The notes beneath the pieces were generated by a model. That model worked only from the letters and a program-made list of their open reading frames with translations, did no database searches and was not told the DNA's origin. A program made the translations under genes and the position numbers. DNA of 21,895 bases from the NCBI GenBank assembly GCA_049966695.1, contig JBMFUG010000044.1:1-21895 (forward strand). The letters are read 5' to 3'. This DNA comes from JAKAWM01 sp049966695 (lineage in GTDB: Bacteria > Actinomycetota > Acidimicrobiia > Acidimicrobiales > Palsa-688). This document shows, one piece after another, positions 1 to 8,195 of the stretch (position 1 is the stretch's first letter; every line of letters starts with the position of its first letter).

Positions 1-56
1 CCGAAGTAACGGTCGACTGCTGCGTCGAAGCGCTCGATGCCTGGCGGGAGGCTCAT
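1..56 (-). CDS. Possible 5' fragment of a gene downstream of the RecB-like nuclease
   Basis: On the minus strand an ATG at 56-54 opens a frame reading MSLPPGIERFDAAVDRYF before the window ends. This frame overlaps the end of the visible RecB-like frame. The peptide resembles, from memory, the beginnings of some actinobacterial PAP2-type phosphatase/membrane proteins (a FDxAVD segment followed by a large aromatic residue), but 18 residues cannot establish a family. No strong Shine-Dalgarno precedes it. It could equally be a shadow of the RecB-like reading frame. Confidence 0.3.
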   Translation of the reverse strand, partial: MSLPPGIERFDAAVDRYF

Positions 57-1059
57 GCAAGGGCTCGACGTGCGCAGTGGCCGGCCCGTGGCGGTCTGTT
101 GCCACCCCGGGTGCCAGGGCCAAGGCTTTGGCGTGATCGACGTGCGCGGTGGCTACGACATGGCGGTCCTGGTTGGCTGGTGCAAGCGAGATGGCCAGAG
201 GCGGCTGGCTCGCAAGGTGGTCCGGGGCCACGTCGGCAGCAGCCGCACCGGCTGGGGCGTCTTGAGCGGTCTGTGGCAACAAAGGCAGAGCGCCGCCTTG
301 TGCGGGGCAGTAGGCGTGGTAGCCGCACCAGTCGCACAATGGCCCAGGCCGAGGCCGGAAATCCTCTAGCAGGCAAGCGCGTCGGACGGCAGACCAGATG
401 GCCGCGGCTTGGCGTCGGAGGCTCGTGATGGACTGGTCTGAGGGTTCGCTCCAAATAACTATGGGTTCGCGTAAGTGGAACAGCTGGACCTTTGCCGGGC
501 GGCGACCGAGGACTTCCTGGCACAAGAGGGCATAGAAGTGGACGCCGCCTAGCCTCGCCTGCTCTTGCCTTTCGGTGGGGGCCCTGCCCGTTTTGTAGTC
601 AGTGACGACCAGCTGTCCCTGTCCGTCAAGCTCCAAGCGGTCAATTATGCCTCTAAGTCGGAGCCCGTCCACTTGCACTTCGAGGCGCAGCTCTGTACCG
701 ATGACGCTCACCGTGTTCGGGTCTTCCAGGACCAGGTAGTTGTCAAGGAGGCTGTGAGCGTCCGCGATGAAGTTGTCTAGCCGAGGACCGGCTAGTGCTA
801 GCTGGACGCCTTCTGGCCCCGTGAGCAGCTCGTCGAGAGCACGGTCGAGCTTGCTGAAGGCAGCTTTTTGGTCACGGTGCCCTGGCTCTTCCTCCCATAG
901 CAACAGCTCCAGGGCACGGTGCACGACGGTGCCCTTGAACGACTGCTCAGATGGCGGTTCAGGGAGCCTGTCGATGGCAGAGAGCCTGAAGGCCAAAGCA
1001 CATTCTTTGAACGTCGACACCTTTGAGGGGGTAAGGGAGCTCGGCAGGGGGAGCGGCAT
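1..1059 (-). CDS. RecB-family PD-(D/E)XK exonuclease with Fe-S cysteines (3' end outside window)
   Basis: The minus-strand frame from ATG 1059-1057 stays open to the window edge (353 codons, no stop), so the C-terminus is not seen. The first 255 residues are a stand-alone RecB/AddB-type nuclease domain. There is an N-terminal SKVSTFKEC segment (Cys20), a GTVVHRALE helix (His47), GTELRLEV (Glu123), GIIDRLE (Asp140) and the core DYKTG motif (Asp154, Lys156). A Cys242-x2-Cys245-x5-Cys251 cluster with Cys20 matches the four-cysteine [4Fe-4S] staple of AddB-like nucleases. Family knowledge suggests exonucleolytic DNA processing in repair; the exact partner is unknown because no helicase is adjacent. 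Beyond residue 255 the frame becomes Ala/His/Pro-rich without recognisable homology. It may be a tail, or the frame may have shifted near the end. The gene is divergent from malQ across about 100 bp. Confidence 0.85.
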   Translation of the reverse strand, partial: MPLPLPSSLTPSKVSTFKECALAFRLSAIDRLPEPPSEQSFKGTVVHRALELLLWEEEPGHRDQKAAFSKLDRALDELLTGPEGVQLALAGPRLDNFIADAHSLLDNYLVLEDPNTVSVIGTELRLEVQVDGLRLRGIIDRLELDGQGQLVVTDYKTGRAPTERQEQARLGGVHFYALLCQEVLGRRPAKVQLFHLREPIVIWSEPSDQSITSLRRQAAAIWSAVRRACLLEDFRPRPGPLCDWCGYHAYCPAQGGALPLLPQTAQDAPAGAAAADVAPDHLASQPPLAISLAPANQDRHVVATAHVDHAKALALAPGVATDRHGPATAHVEPLHEPPARHRALRRSSRPLLR

Positions 1060-1158
1060 GTAACAAAACTAATGACCCGAGCTGACCGTTACGCTGATGC
1101 CCAGCTCACTCCTTGAGCGGGTGCCGTCTAGCGAGCTCCGACGTGGCAAGATGCCGAG

Positions 1159-3060
1159 GTGAGCGTTCTAGCTTCGCCTGATGCTTGGGGGGTGGCCACT
1201 GGCTACTGGGACGTGGCTGGACGGTGGGTGGAGCCGCCCGCCGAGACTGTAGCCGCTGTGATGCGCTCAATGGGGGCGTACGGAGAGCCAGGGGTGGGCG
1301 GTGCGGCTAGCCGTGAGCAGCCCGCAGAGGCGCCGATGAAGGTGGTGCCACGGGGGGCCGTTTGGCCAGCGCTGCCCAAGGGCCAGTTGCTGCTGGATGG
1401 GGGCGGTAGCTTGGCCTTGCAGGCTGGAGAGAGCCCGCCTCCTGACGTCCCCTTTGGGTACCACCGTTTTCAGCCTGATGAGCCGGGAGAAACTTGCGGG
1501 GTGTTCACCATAGCCGTCTGCCCCCCTCGTTGCCCGGCGCCTCCCGAAGGACGCACTTGGGGTTGGTCGGCCCAACTGTACGCGGCTCGCTCTCGCGATA
1601 GCTGGGGGATGGGCGACATGGCAGACCTACGCCGGCTGGCCGCCTGGGCTGGGCGCACTGGAGCGGGTTTCGTGCTGCTAAACCCTCTGCACGCCCCAGC
1701 CCCGGGTGCCCACCCCGAACCGAGCCCATATTTCCCGAGCTCCCGCTGTTTTTTGAACCCGCTTTACTTGCGCATAGAAGAGGTGCCAGGGGCTGAGGAG
1801 CTCCCCTTCATCAACGAGCTGGCGGCGCAGGGAGCTGCTCTTGATGCCGAGCGGCTCATCGACCGCACTGCCGTGTGGGCGCTCAAGTCAAAGGCACTAG
1901 AAGAGCTTTTCCGGCGTTTTCAAGAAGCTGGTGGCGACCAGCGTTTCGATGCCTACGTGTCTGCCAAGGGGGCTCTCCTGGACAGCTACACGACATTTTG
2001 TGCTCTGGCCGAGGTGCACGGGCTACCGTGGCAGAGCTGGCCGGAGGGCCTGCGCCGGCCGGGCGGCCCGGCCGTGGGCAGCTTCGCGGCCAGTACCGAC
2101 GGTGCCCGGCGCAAGCGGTACCACGCGTGGCTCCAGTGGCTGTCAGACACCCAGCTCGCCCAGGTTGGCGAAGGACCGTGCGGGTTATTAGTTGACATGG
2201 CCGTGGGCGTCGATGCGGGGGGCGCCGATGCCTGGCTGTGGCAAGACGTCTTTGCGTTAGACATGAGGGTTGGGGCACCGCCTGACGATTTCAACACCGC
2301 CGGTCAGGACTGGGGCCTGCCCCCTTGGGACCCCTGGAAGTTGAGGGCGGCTTCGTACGAGCCCTATATAGCGACCCTGCGCGCAGCCCTTGGCCATGCC
2401 CACGGTCTGCGCCTTGACCATGTCATGGGGCTTTTCCGCCTGTTCTGGGTGCCAGTCGGCTCTGAGCCGAGATCCGGCACCTACGTCCGCTACCCCTGGC
2501 AGGACATGTTGGGGCTTCTTTGCTTGGAGGCGCACCGGGCGGGTGCCTATGTAGTCGGAGAGGACCTGGGCACCGTGGAAGACGAAGCCCGCGAGGCCTT
2601 GGCGGGAAGAGGCGTGCTTTCGTACAAGTTGCTGTGGTTCGAGCCTGAGCCACCCCCCGCTTGGCCGCGCCAAGCGCTGGCTGCCGTTACCACCCATGAC
2701 CTGCCTACGATCGCCGGTGCCTGGTCGGGTTCAGACTTGCAGGCTCAGAGGGACCGAGGGCTTGAGCCAAATGAAGACGCCCTGGCTAGGCTGAGGGCTC
2801 GCCTCATCGAGTGGACGGGCTCTGAGCCCGGGGAGCCGGCACAAGAGGTTATTGAGAAGACATATGCCCTTTTGGGCCAGGCCCCCTGTGCGCTTATAAC
2901 TGCCCCTTTGGAAGACGCCTTGTGCGTGGCCGAACGGCCAAATGTGCCAGGCACGGCCGGGCAGTGGCCCAATTGGTCCCTTGCTTTGCCGAGCCCTCTT
3001 GAAGAACTAGAGCGCTCGTCTTTGGCTGGCGCAATTGCAAGGCGGCTTTGCGGGCGGTGA
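1159..3060 (+). CDS. malQ: 4-alpha-glucanotransferase (amylomaltase, GH77)
   Basis: MalQ moves an alpha-1,4-glucan segment from one maltodextrin to another (disproportionation) in cytoplasmic maltose/glycogen metabolism. The 633-residue protein has the GH77 barrel with all catalytic signatures: HGLRLDHVMG with nucleophile Asp420, VVGEDLGTV with acid/base Glu468, and AVTTHDLPT with Asp514. The N-terminal segment (WGVATGYWDVAGRWVEPPAETVAAVMRSMGA) is the extra domain typical of actinobacterial MalQ, so the protein is full length. The start is GTG 1159; no strong Shine-Dalgarno is visible and the only nearby ATG (1151) is out of frame. No other glycogen gene is adjacent in the window, so it looks monocistronic or paired with the following 2H phosphoesterase. 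Confidence 0.95.
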   Translation: MSVLASPDAWGVATGYWDVAGRWVEPPAETVAAVMRSMGAYGEPGVGGAASREQPAEAPMKVVPRGAVWPALPKGQLLLDGGGSLALQAGESPPPDVPFGYHRFQPDEPGETCGVFTIAVCPPRCPAPPEGRTWGWSAQLYAARSRDSWGMGDMADLRRLAAWAGRTGAGFVLLNPLHAPAPGAHPEPSPYFPSSRCFLNPLYLRIEEVPGAEELPFINELAAQGAALDAERLIDRTAVWALKSKALEELFRRFQEAGGDQRFDAYVSAKGALLDSYTTFCALAEVHGLPWQSWPEGLRRPGGPAVGSFAASTDGARRKRYHAWLQWLSDTQLAQVGEGPCGLLVDMAVGVDAGGADAWLWQDVFALDMRVGAPPDDFNTAGQDWGLPPWDPWKLRAASYEPYIATLRAALGHAHGLRLDHVMGLFRLFWVPVGSEPRSGTYVRYPWQDMLGLLCLEAHRAGAYVVGEDLGTVEDEAREALAGRGVLSYKLLWFEPEPPPAWPRQALAAVTTHDLPTIAGAWSGSDLQAQRDRGLEPNEDALARLRARLIEWTGSEPGEPAQEVIEKTYALLGQAPCALITAPLEDALCVAERPNVPGTAGQWPNWSLALPSPLEELERSSLAGAIARRLCGR

Positions 3061-3216
3061 GCGCGTCCATGCTGTTCGGACGCCTCACCAGTGTTTCTAG
3101 GCGGCCGGGCTGAGCTAAAAATGGGGGCCGCGCGCTTATGGAGGAGCTGGTGCGCGGTAGTCTCAGGCGAAGTGGGCGAAGCGTTGTTCGGCAGTGTTGT
3201 CACTCGTGGGGCGCAT

Positions 3217-3759
3217 GTGGTCGGCATCAGCGCTCTAAGCCACTGCGACCAGAGCGCACTGTTGGTACCTGTGCCCGAGGCCGAGGCGGTGGTGGGCCTT
3301 TGGCGCATGGTGCACGACCCGTTGGCGGCGGCCGGAGTGCCCGCTCACGTCACGCTGATCGTGCCCTGGGTACCCCCTGAGCAGATCAAGCGGGAGCACC
3401 TGGAGGAGCTCGAGGCCCTGCTGGCTGACGAGAAGGCTTTTGATTACCAGCTGGACCGTACCTGTTGGTTCGGCCGGAGAGTGCTTTGGCTCTCACCGCA
3501 GCCTTCCGCTCCGTTCGTGCACCTTACGGAGCTGCTGGCGGGCCACTTCGACACGCCGCCCTGGCAGGGTGAGTTTGCCGAGGTGGTCCCTCACGTCACG
3601 GTGGGCCATGCCAAGCCCGGGGAAGAGGCCGCACTGTTAGAGGTGGAGCGCCAGCTGACCTTGAAGTTGCCGGTGGCCTGCCGTGCTAGGGAGGTAGACG
3701 TGGTCTGCGGCGACGGCCACCGCTGGTCTGTCCGCCACCGGGTCGCTCTCCAGCCATAG
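3217..3759 (+). CDS. 2H phosphoesterase / 2'-5' RNA ligase-like (LigT superfamily) protein
   Basis: The protein has the two HxT motifs that define the 2H superfamily: PAHVTLIVPW (His44 counted from the GTG at 3217) and VPHVTVGHA (His126). Between them lies a region typical of the cyclic-phosphodiesterase fold. Family members hydrolyse or transfer 2',3'- or 2',5'-linked phosphoesters on RNA or nucleotides; the substrate here is unknown. The open frame reaches back to GTG 3091, with an ATG at 3121. Family similarity begins only at SALLVPVPEAEAVVG, so GTG 3217 (180 residues, a usual family length) is preferred. None of the candidate starts has a strong ribosome binding site, so the start is uncertain. 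The gene is convergent with the next, minus-strand, gene; only 18 bp separate them. Confidence 0.75.
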   Translation: MVGISALSHCDQSALLVPVPEAEAVVGLWRMVHDPLAAAGVPAHVTLIVPWVPPEQIKREHLEELEALLADEKAFDYQLDRTCWFGRRVLWLSPQPSAPFVHLTELLAGHFDTPPWQGEFAEVVPHVTVGHAKPGEEAALLEVERQLTLKLPVACRAREVDVVCGDGHRWSVRHRVALQP

Positions 3760-3777
3760 GCGCTAGCCCTTCAGCAC

Positions 3778-4050
3778 TTACGCCTCGTCCCTCGCCTTGC
3801 CGTAGGGCTGGCCAGCTTGCAAGTAGCAGTGCTCGTGATAGTGCTCGACACGGTCCCATCTGGCGTCCACGTAGACGTTGGCGATCACCTGGTGTTGCTG
3901 GAGCCTGGCTGTGAACTTGATAGGTTCTCGACAGTGCTGGCAAACGGCGTCGCCGCCTGGTTCAACACCGCGTAGGACGGCTCTGCTCACGGGCAAGAGC
4001 CGGGTTGCGAAGGTCACATAGGCATTATCGGGCCTTCGGCCCCTGGACAT
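3778..4050 (-). CDS. Conserved small protein with a CxxC...HxxxC putative zinc-binding motif
   Basis: This 90-residue basic protein has CQHCREPI in the middle and HYHEHC near the end. Together these give a C-x2-C...H-x3-C pattern suited to binding one zinc ion. From memory, the block QVIANVYVDARWDRVEHYHEHCY resembles uncharacterised actinobacterial proteins. No function can be assigned. The ATG at 4050 is divergent from kgd, whose start is only 35 bp away, so the two genes must share a very short promoter region. The AUG context has no strong Shine-Dalgarno. The Cys/His pattern and its arrangement between intact genes argue that it is real. Confidence 0.7.
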   Translation of the reverse strand: MSRGRRPDNAYVTFATRLLPVSRAVLRGVEPGGDAVCQHCREPIKFTARLQQHQVIANVYVDARWDRVEHYHEHCYLQAGQPYGKARDEA

Positions 4051-4085
4051 GAGAAAAGGCTTCTGGTGGGACGAGCGTCGCGCGT

Positions 4086-7000
4086 GTGCTTAGCTCGGCC
4101 GTAACCTGGTTGTCCGTGCCTGGCCAAGAGCAGCTCAGCCCGTACAGCTTCGGCCCCAACGCTTGGTTGGTGGACGAGATGTTCGAGGACTTCTGCCGGG
4201 ACCCGAGCTCGGTCAGCGATAGTTGGCGTGAGTTTTTTGAGGGCTACCGCCCTGGTGGTGCCAACCTGGCCAGGACGGCTGCAACTGCCGAAGGGGCACC
4301 GGGCTCAGTGCGTATTGCACCGGCAGTAGACGAGGGGAGCGTGACGGCCACCCAGGTGGGGCCAGTGGCCGAGGGGGTGGCCACACAGCTGGAGGGTGCA
4401 AGGGTGGCCCAGCCGGGCAGCGGGCGTCGTGCAGCAGGCGGAGGTGCGGGGGTGCAGCGTGGCGTTACGCCTTCTAAAGACGAAGAAGGCAGCGTCGTGG
4501 TGCTCAAGGGTGCCCCGGCTCGTCTGGCGGAGAACATGACGTCCAGCCTTAGCGTGCCGACTGCGACGAGCACGAGGTCGGTCCCGGCCAAGTTGTTAGA
4601 GGTGAACCGTCTTATCGTCAACAACCACCTGAGCCGCACCGGGGTCGCTGGGAAGGTGAGCTTCACCCACTTGATCGGCTGGGCGGTCGTGAAGGCCTTG
4701 CAGGTGGTGCCGGCTGTCAATTCTTCGTTTACGGGGGCAGCCGTAGCCGGCAAGCACAACGGTCAACGGCTTCAGCCAGCTGTTGTAAGGCCAGCTCATG
4801 TAAACCTGGGCGTGGCGGTGGACGTGGCGCGCACAGACGGGAGCCGAGCGCTAATGGTGCCGGTCGTCAAGAAGGCACAAGCTCTCAGCTTCCGCGAGTT
4901 CTGGCGTTCCTACGAGGAACTAGTGCACAAGGTGCGTTCGGGCAAGGCCGGGGTCGACGATTTCAGCGGCGCGACGGTGACGCTGACCAACCCGGGGACG
5001 TTCGGGACGGCGCATTCGGTCCCCAGGCTGCTGCCGGGGCAGGGAGCGATAATAGCAGTGGGCAACCTGGGCTACCCGGCTGAATGGCAGGGGGCCGACC
5101 CCCGTCAACTGGCAGACCTGGGGGTGGGCAAGGTGGTGACGATCAGCTGCACCTACGACCACCGGGTCGTACAGGGCGCCGAGTCTGGAGCCCTGCTCCA
5201 GCAAGTCCACCGGTTGTTGATGGGAGAGGACGGTTTCTACGATGACGTGTTCAAGAGCTTGGGGGTACCGTACAAGCCCGTCGAGTACCACCAGGACGCC
5301 AACGACCCCTTCGACCGCGAACAGAGCTACATCGACAAACAACAAAAGGCCGAAAGGCTGGTCAATGCTTACAGGGTGAGGGGGCACCTTATCGCGCACC
5401 TGGGCCCTCTCGGTTGGGAAGAGCCCCAGATGCACCCCGAGCTTGACATTGCGACTTACGGTCTCACGGTTTGGGACCTGGACAGGGAGTTTTACGCACA
5501 GGGCTTGGCCGGCCGGGAGCGGATGCGGCTCGGTGACATCCTTTCTATTTTGCGTGACGCTTATTGCCGCACCGTTGGCGTCGAGTACATGCACATTATG
5601 GAGCCGGCCGAAAAGCAGTGGATCCAGCAGCATGTTGAAGGGGTTACTACGGACTTGACCCCCGAGGAGCACCGGCACGTACTTTTCCAACTGAACGCAG
5701 CAGAAGCTTTAGAACAGTTCTTAAATACCAAGTACGTAGGGCAAAAACGCTTTGGCCTCGAGGGGGCGGAATCAGCTGTCCCGCTGCTGGGGGCCCTCCT
5801 GGACAAAGCGGCGGACCAGGGCCACCGGCATGCTGTGATGGGCATGGCGCACCGGGGCCGGCTGAACGTCCTCATAAACATTGTCGGAAAAAGCTACAAA
5901 GAGCTTTTTGACGAGTTTGAAGGCAACCTCGACCCTACTAGCGTCCAGGGTAGCGGTGATGTGAAGTACCACAAGGGCCTGCGGGGGACGTTCGTGGCGC
6001 GCTCGGGCCGCAGCATCGACATCTCGCTGGCGTCCAACCCTTCGCACTTGGAGGCCGTTTGCCCGGTAGTGGAAGGTATGGCGAGGGCCATCCAGGACCA
6101 GCTGTCCAAAACTGACGGGGCGGTCCCGGCGAGGGACCTCGTCTTGCCTGTCCTGGTGCACGGTGACGCTGCCTTCGCCGGCCAGGGGGTAGTGGCCGAG
6201 ACGCTCAATATGTCCGCACTGGCCGCTTACGATACCGGTGGGACAGTCCACCTGGTGGTCAACAACCAGCTCGGTTTTACTACCGACCCCCGTTCGGCTC
6301 GGTCGTCTGTGTACCCTACTGACGTTGCCAAGATGGTGCAGGCCCCGATATTGCACGTGAACGGGGACGACCCAGAGGCTTGCGTGCGCGTTGCCCGACT
6401 GGCCCTGGCTTTCCGCCAGGAGTTCCACAAAGACGTCGTTATCGACATGGTCTGCTACCGACGTTACGGCCACAACGAACAGGACGACCCTTCTCTCACC
6501 CAGCCGCTGCTTTACAAGTTGATAAACGAGCACCGGAGCGTCCGCAAGCTTTACACCGAGGTCCTGGTACGCCGGGGGGACATAACCTTAAAAGAGGCAG
6601 AGGACGCACTGGCTGATTTCTCACGACGGCTCCAGGACGCTCTTAACGAGACTCGCGCTTCGGCTCCACCGCGCCCTACGAGCCTCCCCCCAGCGCTGCC
6701 CCCTTCGCCCCCTGTCCCTATGCTCCCTACCGGGGTCGCCGCTGACCAGTTGCAGTTGGTGGTTGAAGCCCTTTCCAATTACCCTGGTAATTTTACGCCG
6801 CACCCGAAGATCGCCCGGGTGCTCGAGGCGCGGGCCAGGCTCTGGGCGCAGGGCCAAGTTGACTGGGCCCTAGGGGAGCTGCTGGCTTATGGGAGCTTGC
6901 TGTTGGAGGGCCACGACGTGCGCCTGTGCGGCCAGGACACGCGCCGCGGCACCTTTGGCCACCGCAACGCCGTTTACGTAGATTACTTGACCGGTGCCGA

Positions 7001-7958
7001 GCACGTGCCTTTGGCTGAGCTGAGCGCCTTTGCTGCTGGCAAGCAGGCAACCAAGCGAAACGGCACAACTGTGCCCGTTGGGCGTTTTTTCCTCTACGAC
7101 TCGCTGCTGTCCGAGTACGCAGCGCTCGGGTTCGATTACGGCTACTCGCTGTTTTCCCCCGACGCCCTGGTGGTGTGGGAAGCCCAGTTCGGCGATTTCG
7201 CCAACGGCGCTCAGGTCGTGGTGGACCAGTTCATTGCCGCCGCGGAAGCAAAATGGGAGCAAACCTCGGGCCTTGTGCTGTTCTTGCCTCACGGGTACGA
7301 AGGCCAGGGGCCTGAGCATTCTTCTGCTCGTGTCGAACGTTTCTTGGCGTTGTGCGCTGGCTCTAACATGTGCGTGGCCAATGTCACTACGGCAGGGCAG
7401 TTGTTCCATCTGCTGCGGCGCCAGGTTTACCGCCCAGCCAAGTCGCCGCTAGTTGTTTTTACACCCAAGCGGTACCTGCGTGGCCGAGAGGCTTACAGCA
7501 AAGTAGGGGAGCTGACTGGTGGCACGTTCCAAGAAGTGCTCGGCGACGTGGAGGCTGGCGCCGACGAAGTTGGCCGCGTGGTGTTGGCCAGCGGCAAGTT
7601 CGCCGTGGACCTTATGGGCGCTCGTGCCGTAGCGGGCAGGCGTGATGTGGCGGTTGTGCGGGTTGAGCAGCTGTACCCCTGGCCAAGGGAGCAGCTGGCC
7701 GCTGGCCTGGCTCGCTACCCGGGGGCTCACGAGGTGGTCTGGGCGCAGGAAGAGCCGGCCAACATGGGGGCTCTGGGCTTCGTGAAAGACAAGCTCGTGG
7801 GTATGGTGGCGGAGGGCTGCACCATTGGTTACGTGTCCAGGCCGCCGTCGGCCTCCCCGGCTACCGGCAGCCATGCCCTTCACGAGCTGGAGCAGGCCGA
7901 TGTCTTGTCTCGTGCCCTAGGTACGCAGCCAGGCCAAGAGAGCCGCCAAGCCCAGTAG
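4086..7958 (+). CDS. kgd: Multifunctional 2-oxoglutarate decarboxylase/dehydrogenase E1 with fused E2 acyltransferase domain (Kgd/SucA type)
   Basis: Kgd decarboxylates 2-oxoglutarate with ThDP in the TCA cycle and, with partner E2p-lipoyl and E3 proteins, yields succinyl-CoA. The 1,290-residue protein follows the actinobacterial order. An N-terminal segment contains FGPNAWLVDEMFEDF (about residues 20-34), then a low-complexity linker (about 60-160). A lipoyl-less E2 acyltransferase domain (about 165-395) follows, with YDHRVVQGAESG and His359. The E1 half has GMAHRGRLNV (His589, Arg590), HGDAAFAGQGVVAETLN (Asp694) and NNQLGFTT (Asn726/Asn727) for ThDP-Mg binding. RRYGHNEQDDPS, WEAQFGDFANGAQ and FLPHGYEGQGPEHSSAR come later. 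No lipoyl domain or E3 gene is nearby. The start is GTG 4086, with GTG 4116 in frame as an alternative; neither has a clear Shine-Dalgarno. Confidence 0.97.
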   Translation: MLSSAVTWLSVPGQEQLSPYSFGPNAWLVDEMFEDFCRDPSSVSDSWREFFEGYRPGGANLARTAATAEGAPGSVRIAPAVDEGSVTATQVGPVAEGVATQLEGARVAQPGSGRRAAGGGAGVQRGVTPSKDEEGSVVVLKGAPARLAENMTSSLSVPTATSTRSVPAKLLEVNRLIVNNHLSRTGVAGKVSFTHLIGWAVVKALQVVPAVNSSFTGAAVAGKHNGQRLQPAVVRPAHVNLGVAVDVARTDGSRALMVPVVKKAQALSFREFWRSYEELVHKVRSGKAGVDDFSGATVTLTNPGTFGTAHSVPRLLPGQGAIIAVGNLGYPAEWQGADPRQLADLGVGKVVTISCTYDHRVVQGAESGALLQQVHRLLMGEDGFYDDVFKSLGVPYKPVEYHQDANDPFDREQSYIDKQQKAERLVNAYRVRGHLIAHLGPLGWEEPQMHPELDIATYGLTVWDLDREFYAQGLAGRERMRLGDILSILRDAYCRTVGVEYMHIMEPAEKQWIQQHVEGVTTDLTPEEHRHVLFQLNAAEALEQFLNTKYVGQKRFGLEGAESAVPLLGALLDKAADQGHRHAVMGMAHRGRLNVLINIVGKSYKELFDEFEGNLDPTSVQGSGDVKYHKGLRGTFVARSGRSIDISLASNPSHLEAVCPVVEGMARAIQDQLSKTDGAVPARDLVLPVLVHGDAAFAGQGVVAETLNMSALAAYDTGGTVHLVVNNQLGFTTDPRSARSSVYPTDVAKMVQAPILHVNGDDPEACVRVARLALAFRQEFHKDVVIDMVCYRRYGHNEQDDPSLTQPLLYKLINEHRSVRKLYTEVLVRRGDITLKEAEDALADFSRRLQDALNETRASAPPRPTSLPPALPPSPPVPMLPTGVAADQLQLVVEALSNYPGNFTPHPKIARVLEARARLWAQGQVDWALGELLAYGSLLLEGHDVRLCGQDTRRGTFGHRNAVYVDYLTGAEHVPLAELSAFAAGKQATKRNGTTVPVGRFFLYDSLLSEYAALGFDYGYSLFSPDALVVWEAQFGDFANGAQVVVDQFIAAAEAKWEQTSGLVLFLPHGYEGQGPEHSSARVERFLALCAGSNMCVANVTTAGQLFHLLRRQVYRPAKSPLVVFTPKRYLRGREAYSKVGELTGGTFQEVLGDVEAGADEVGRVVLASGKFAVDLMGARAVAGRRDVAVVRVEQLYPWPREQLAAGLARYPGAHEVVWAQEEPANMGALGFVKDKLVGMVAEGCTIGYVSRPPSASPATGSHALHELEQADVLSRALGTQPGQESRQAQ

Positions 7959-7983
7959 CGGCCCAGTAGCGGCCCAGTAGCGG
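7951..7983. repeat. Three exact tandem copies of an 11-bp unit spanning the kgd stop codon
   Basis: The unit CCCAGTAGCGG occurs at 7951-7961, 7962-7972 and 7973-7983. The first copy supplies the kgd TAG (7956-7958). Because 11 is not a multiple of three, the TAGs of the three copies fall in all three forward frames (7956, 7967, 7978). Confidence 0.95.
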
Positions 7984-8110
7984 GCCGGGAGCAGGACGGT
8001 CCACCACTGGCTTGGGCAGAGGTGGCAAACTAGCACTAATGGCCTGCGCCGGTACCGGCCCGACCTGCACTACTTTGCGTAGCGGTGAGCCGGTAGCGGC
8101 TTTGTGCCGT

Positions 8111-8129
8111 GGCCCTTAGCTAAGGGGCC
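8111..8129. terminator. Palindrome between kgd and the NYN gene, possible terminator
   Basis: CCCTTAGCTAAGGG (8113-8126) is a perfect 14-bp palindrome, flanked by GG and, after one extra G, CC. A hairpin with an AGCT loop is possible. No T-tract follows, so it could only be a U-tract-less terminator. A second perfect palindrome, GCCGGTACCGGC, lies at 8048-8059. Function is inferred from position only. Confidence 0.3.
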
Positions 8130-8185
8130 GGTGAGCTTGTGCCTTTGGGCTACTTGCTCGCTGGTCCTGGGCCTGGAGCGACTAT

Positions 8186-8192
8186 AGGGAGA
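8186..8192 (+). promoter_or_regulatory. Ribosome binding site fixing the NYN-gene start
   Basis: AGGGAGA lies 3 nt before the ATG at 8196 and supports that start over upstream in-frame codons back to 8139. Confidence 0.75.
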
Positions 8193-8195
8193 AAT

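Noticed and set aside
565..1063. Plus-strand open frames of 71 and 98 codons before malQ.
   Set aside because: They lie antisense to the RecB-like nuclease, whose minus-strand frame has a full set of catalytic and Fe-S motifs.
8178..8192. GCGACTATAGGGAGA looks like the initiating half of a T7 phage promoter.
   Set aside because: The upstream half of the T7 consensus is missing, and AGGGAGA is explained as the ribosome binding site of the ATG at 8196.
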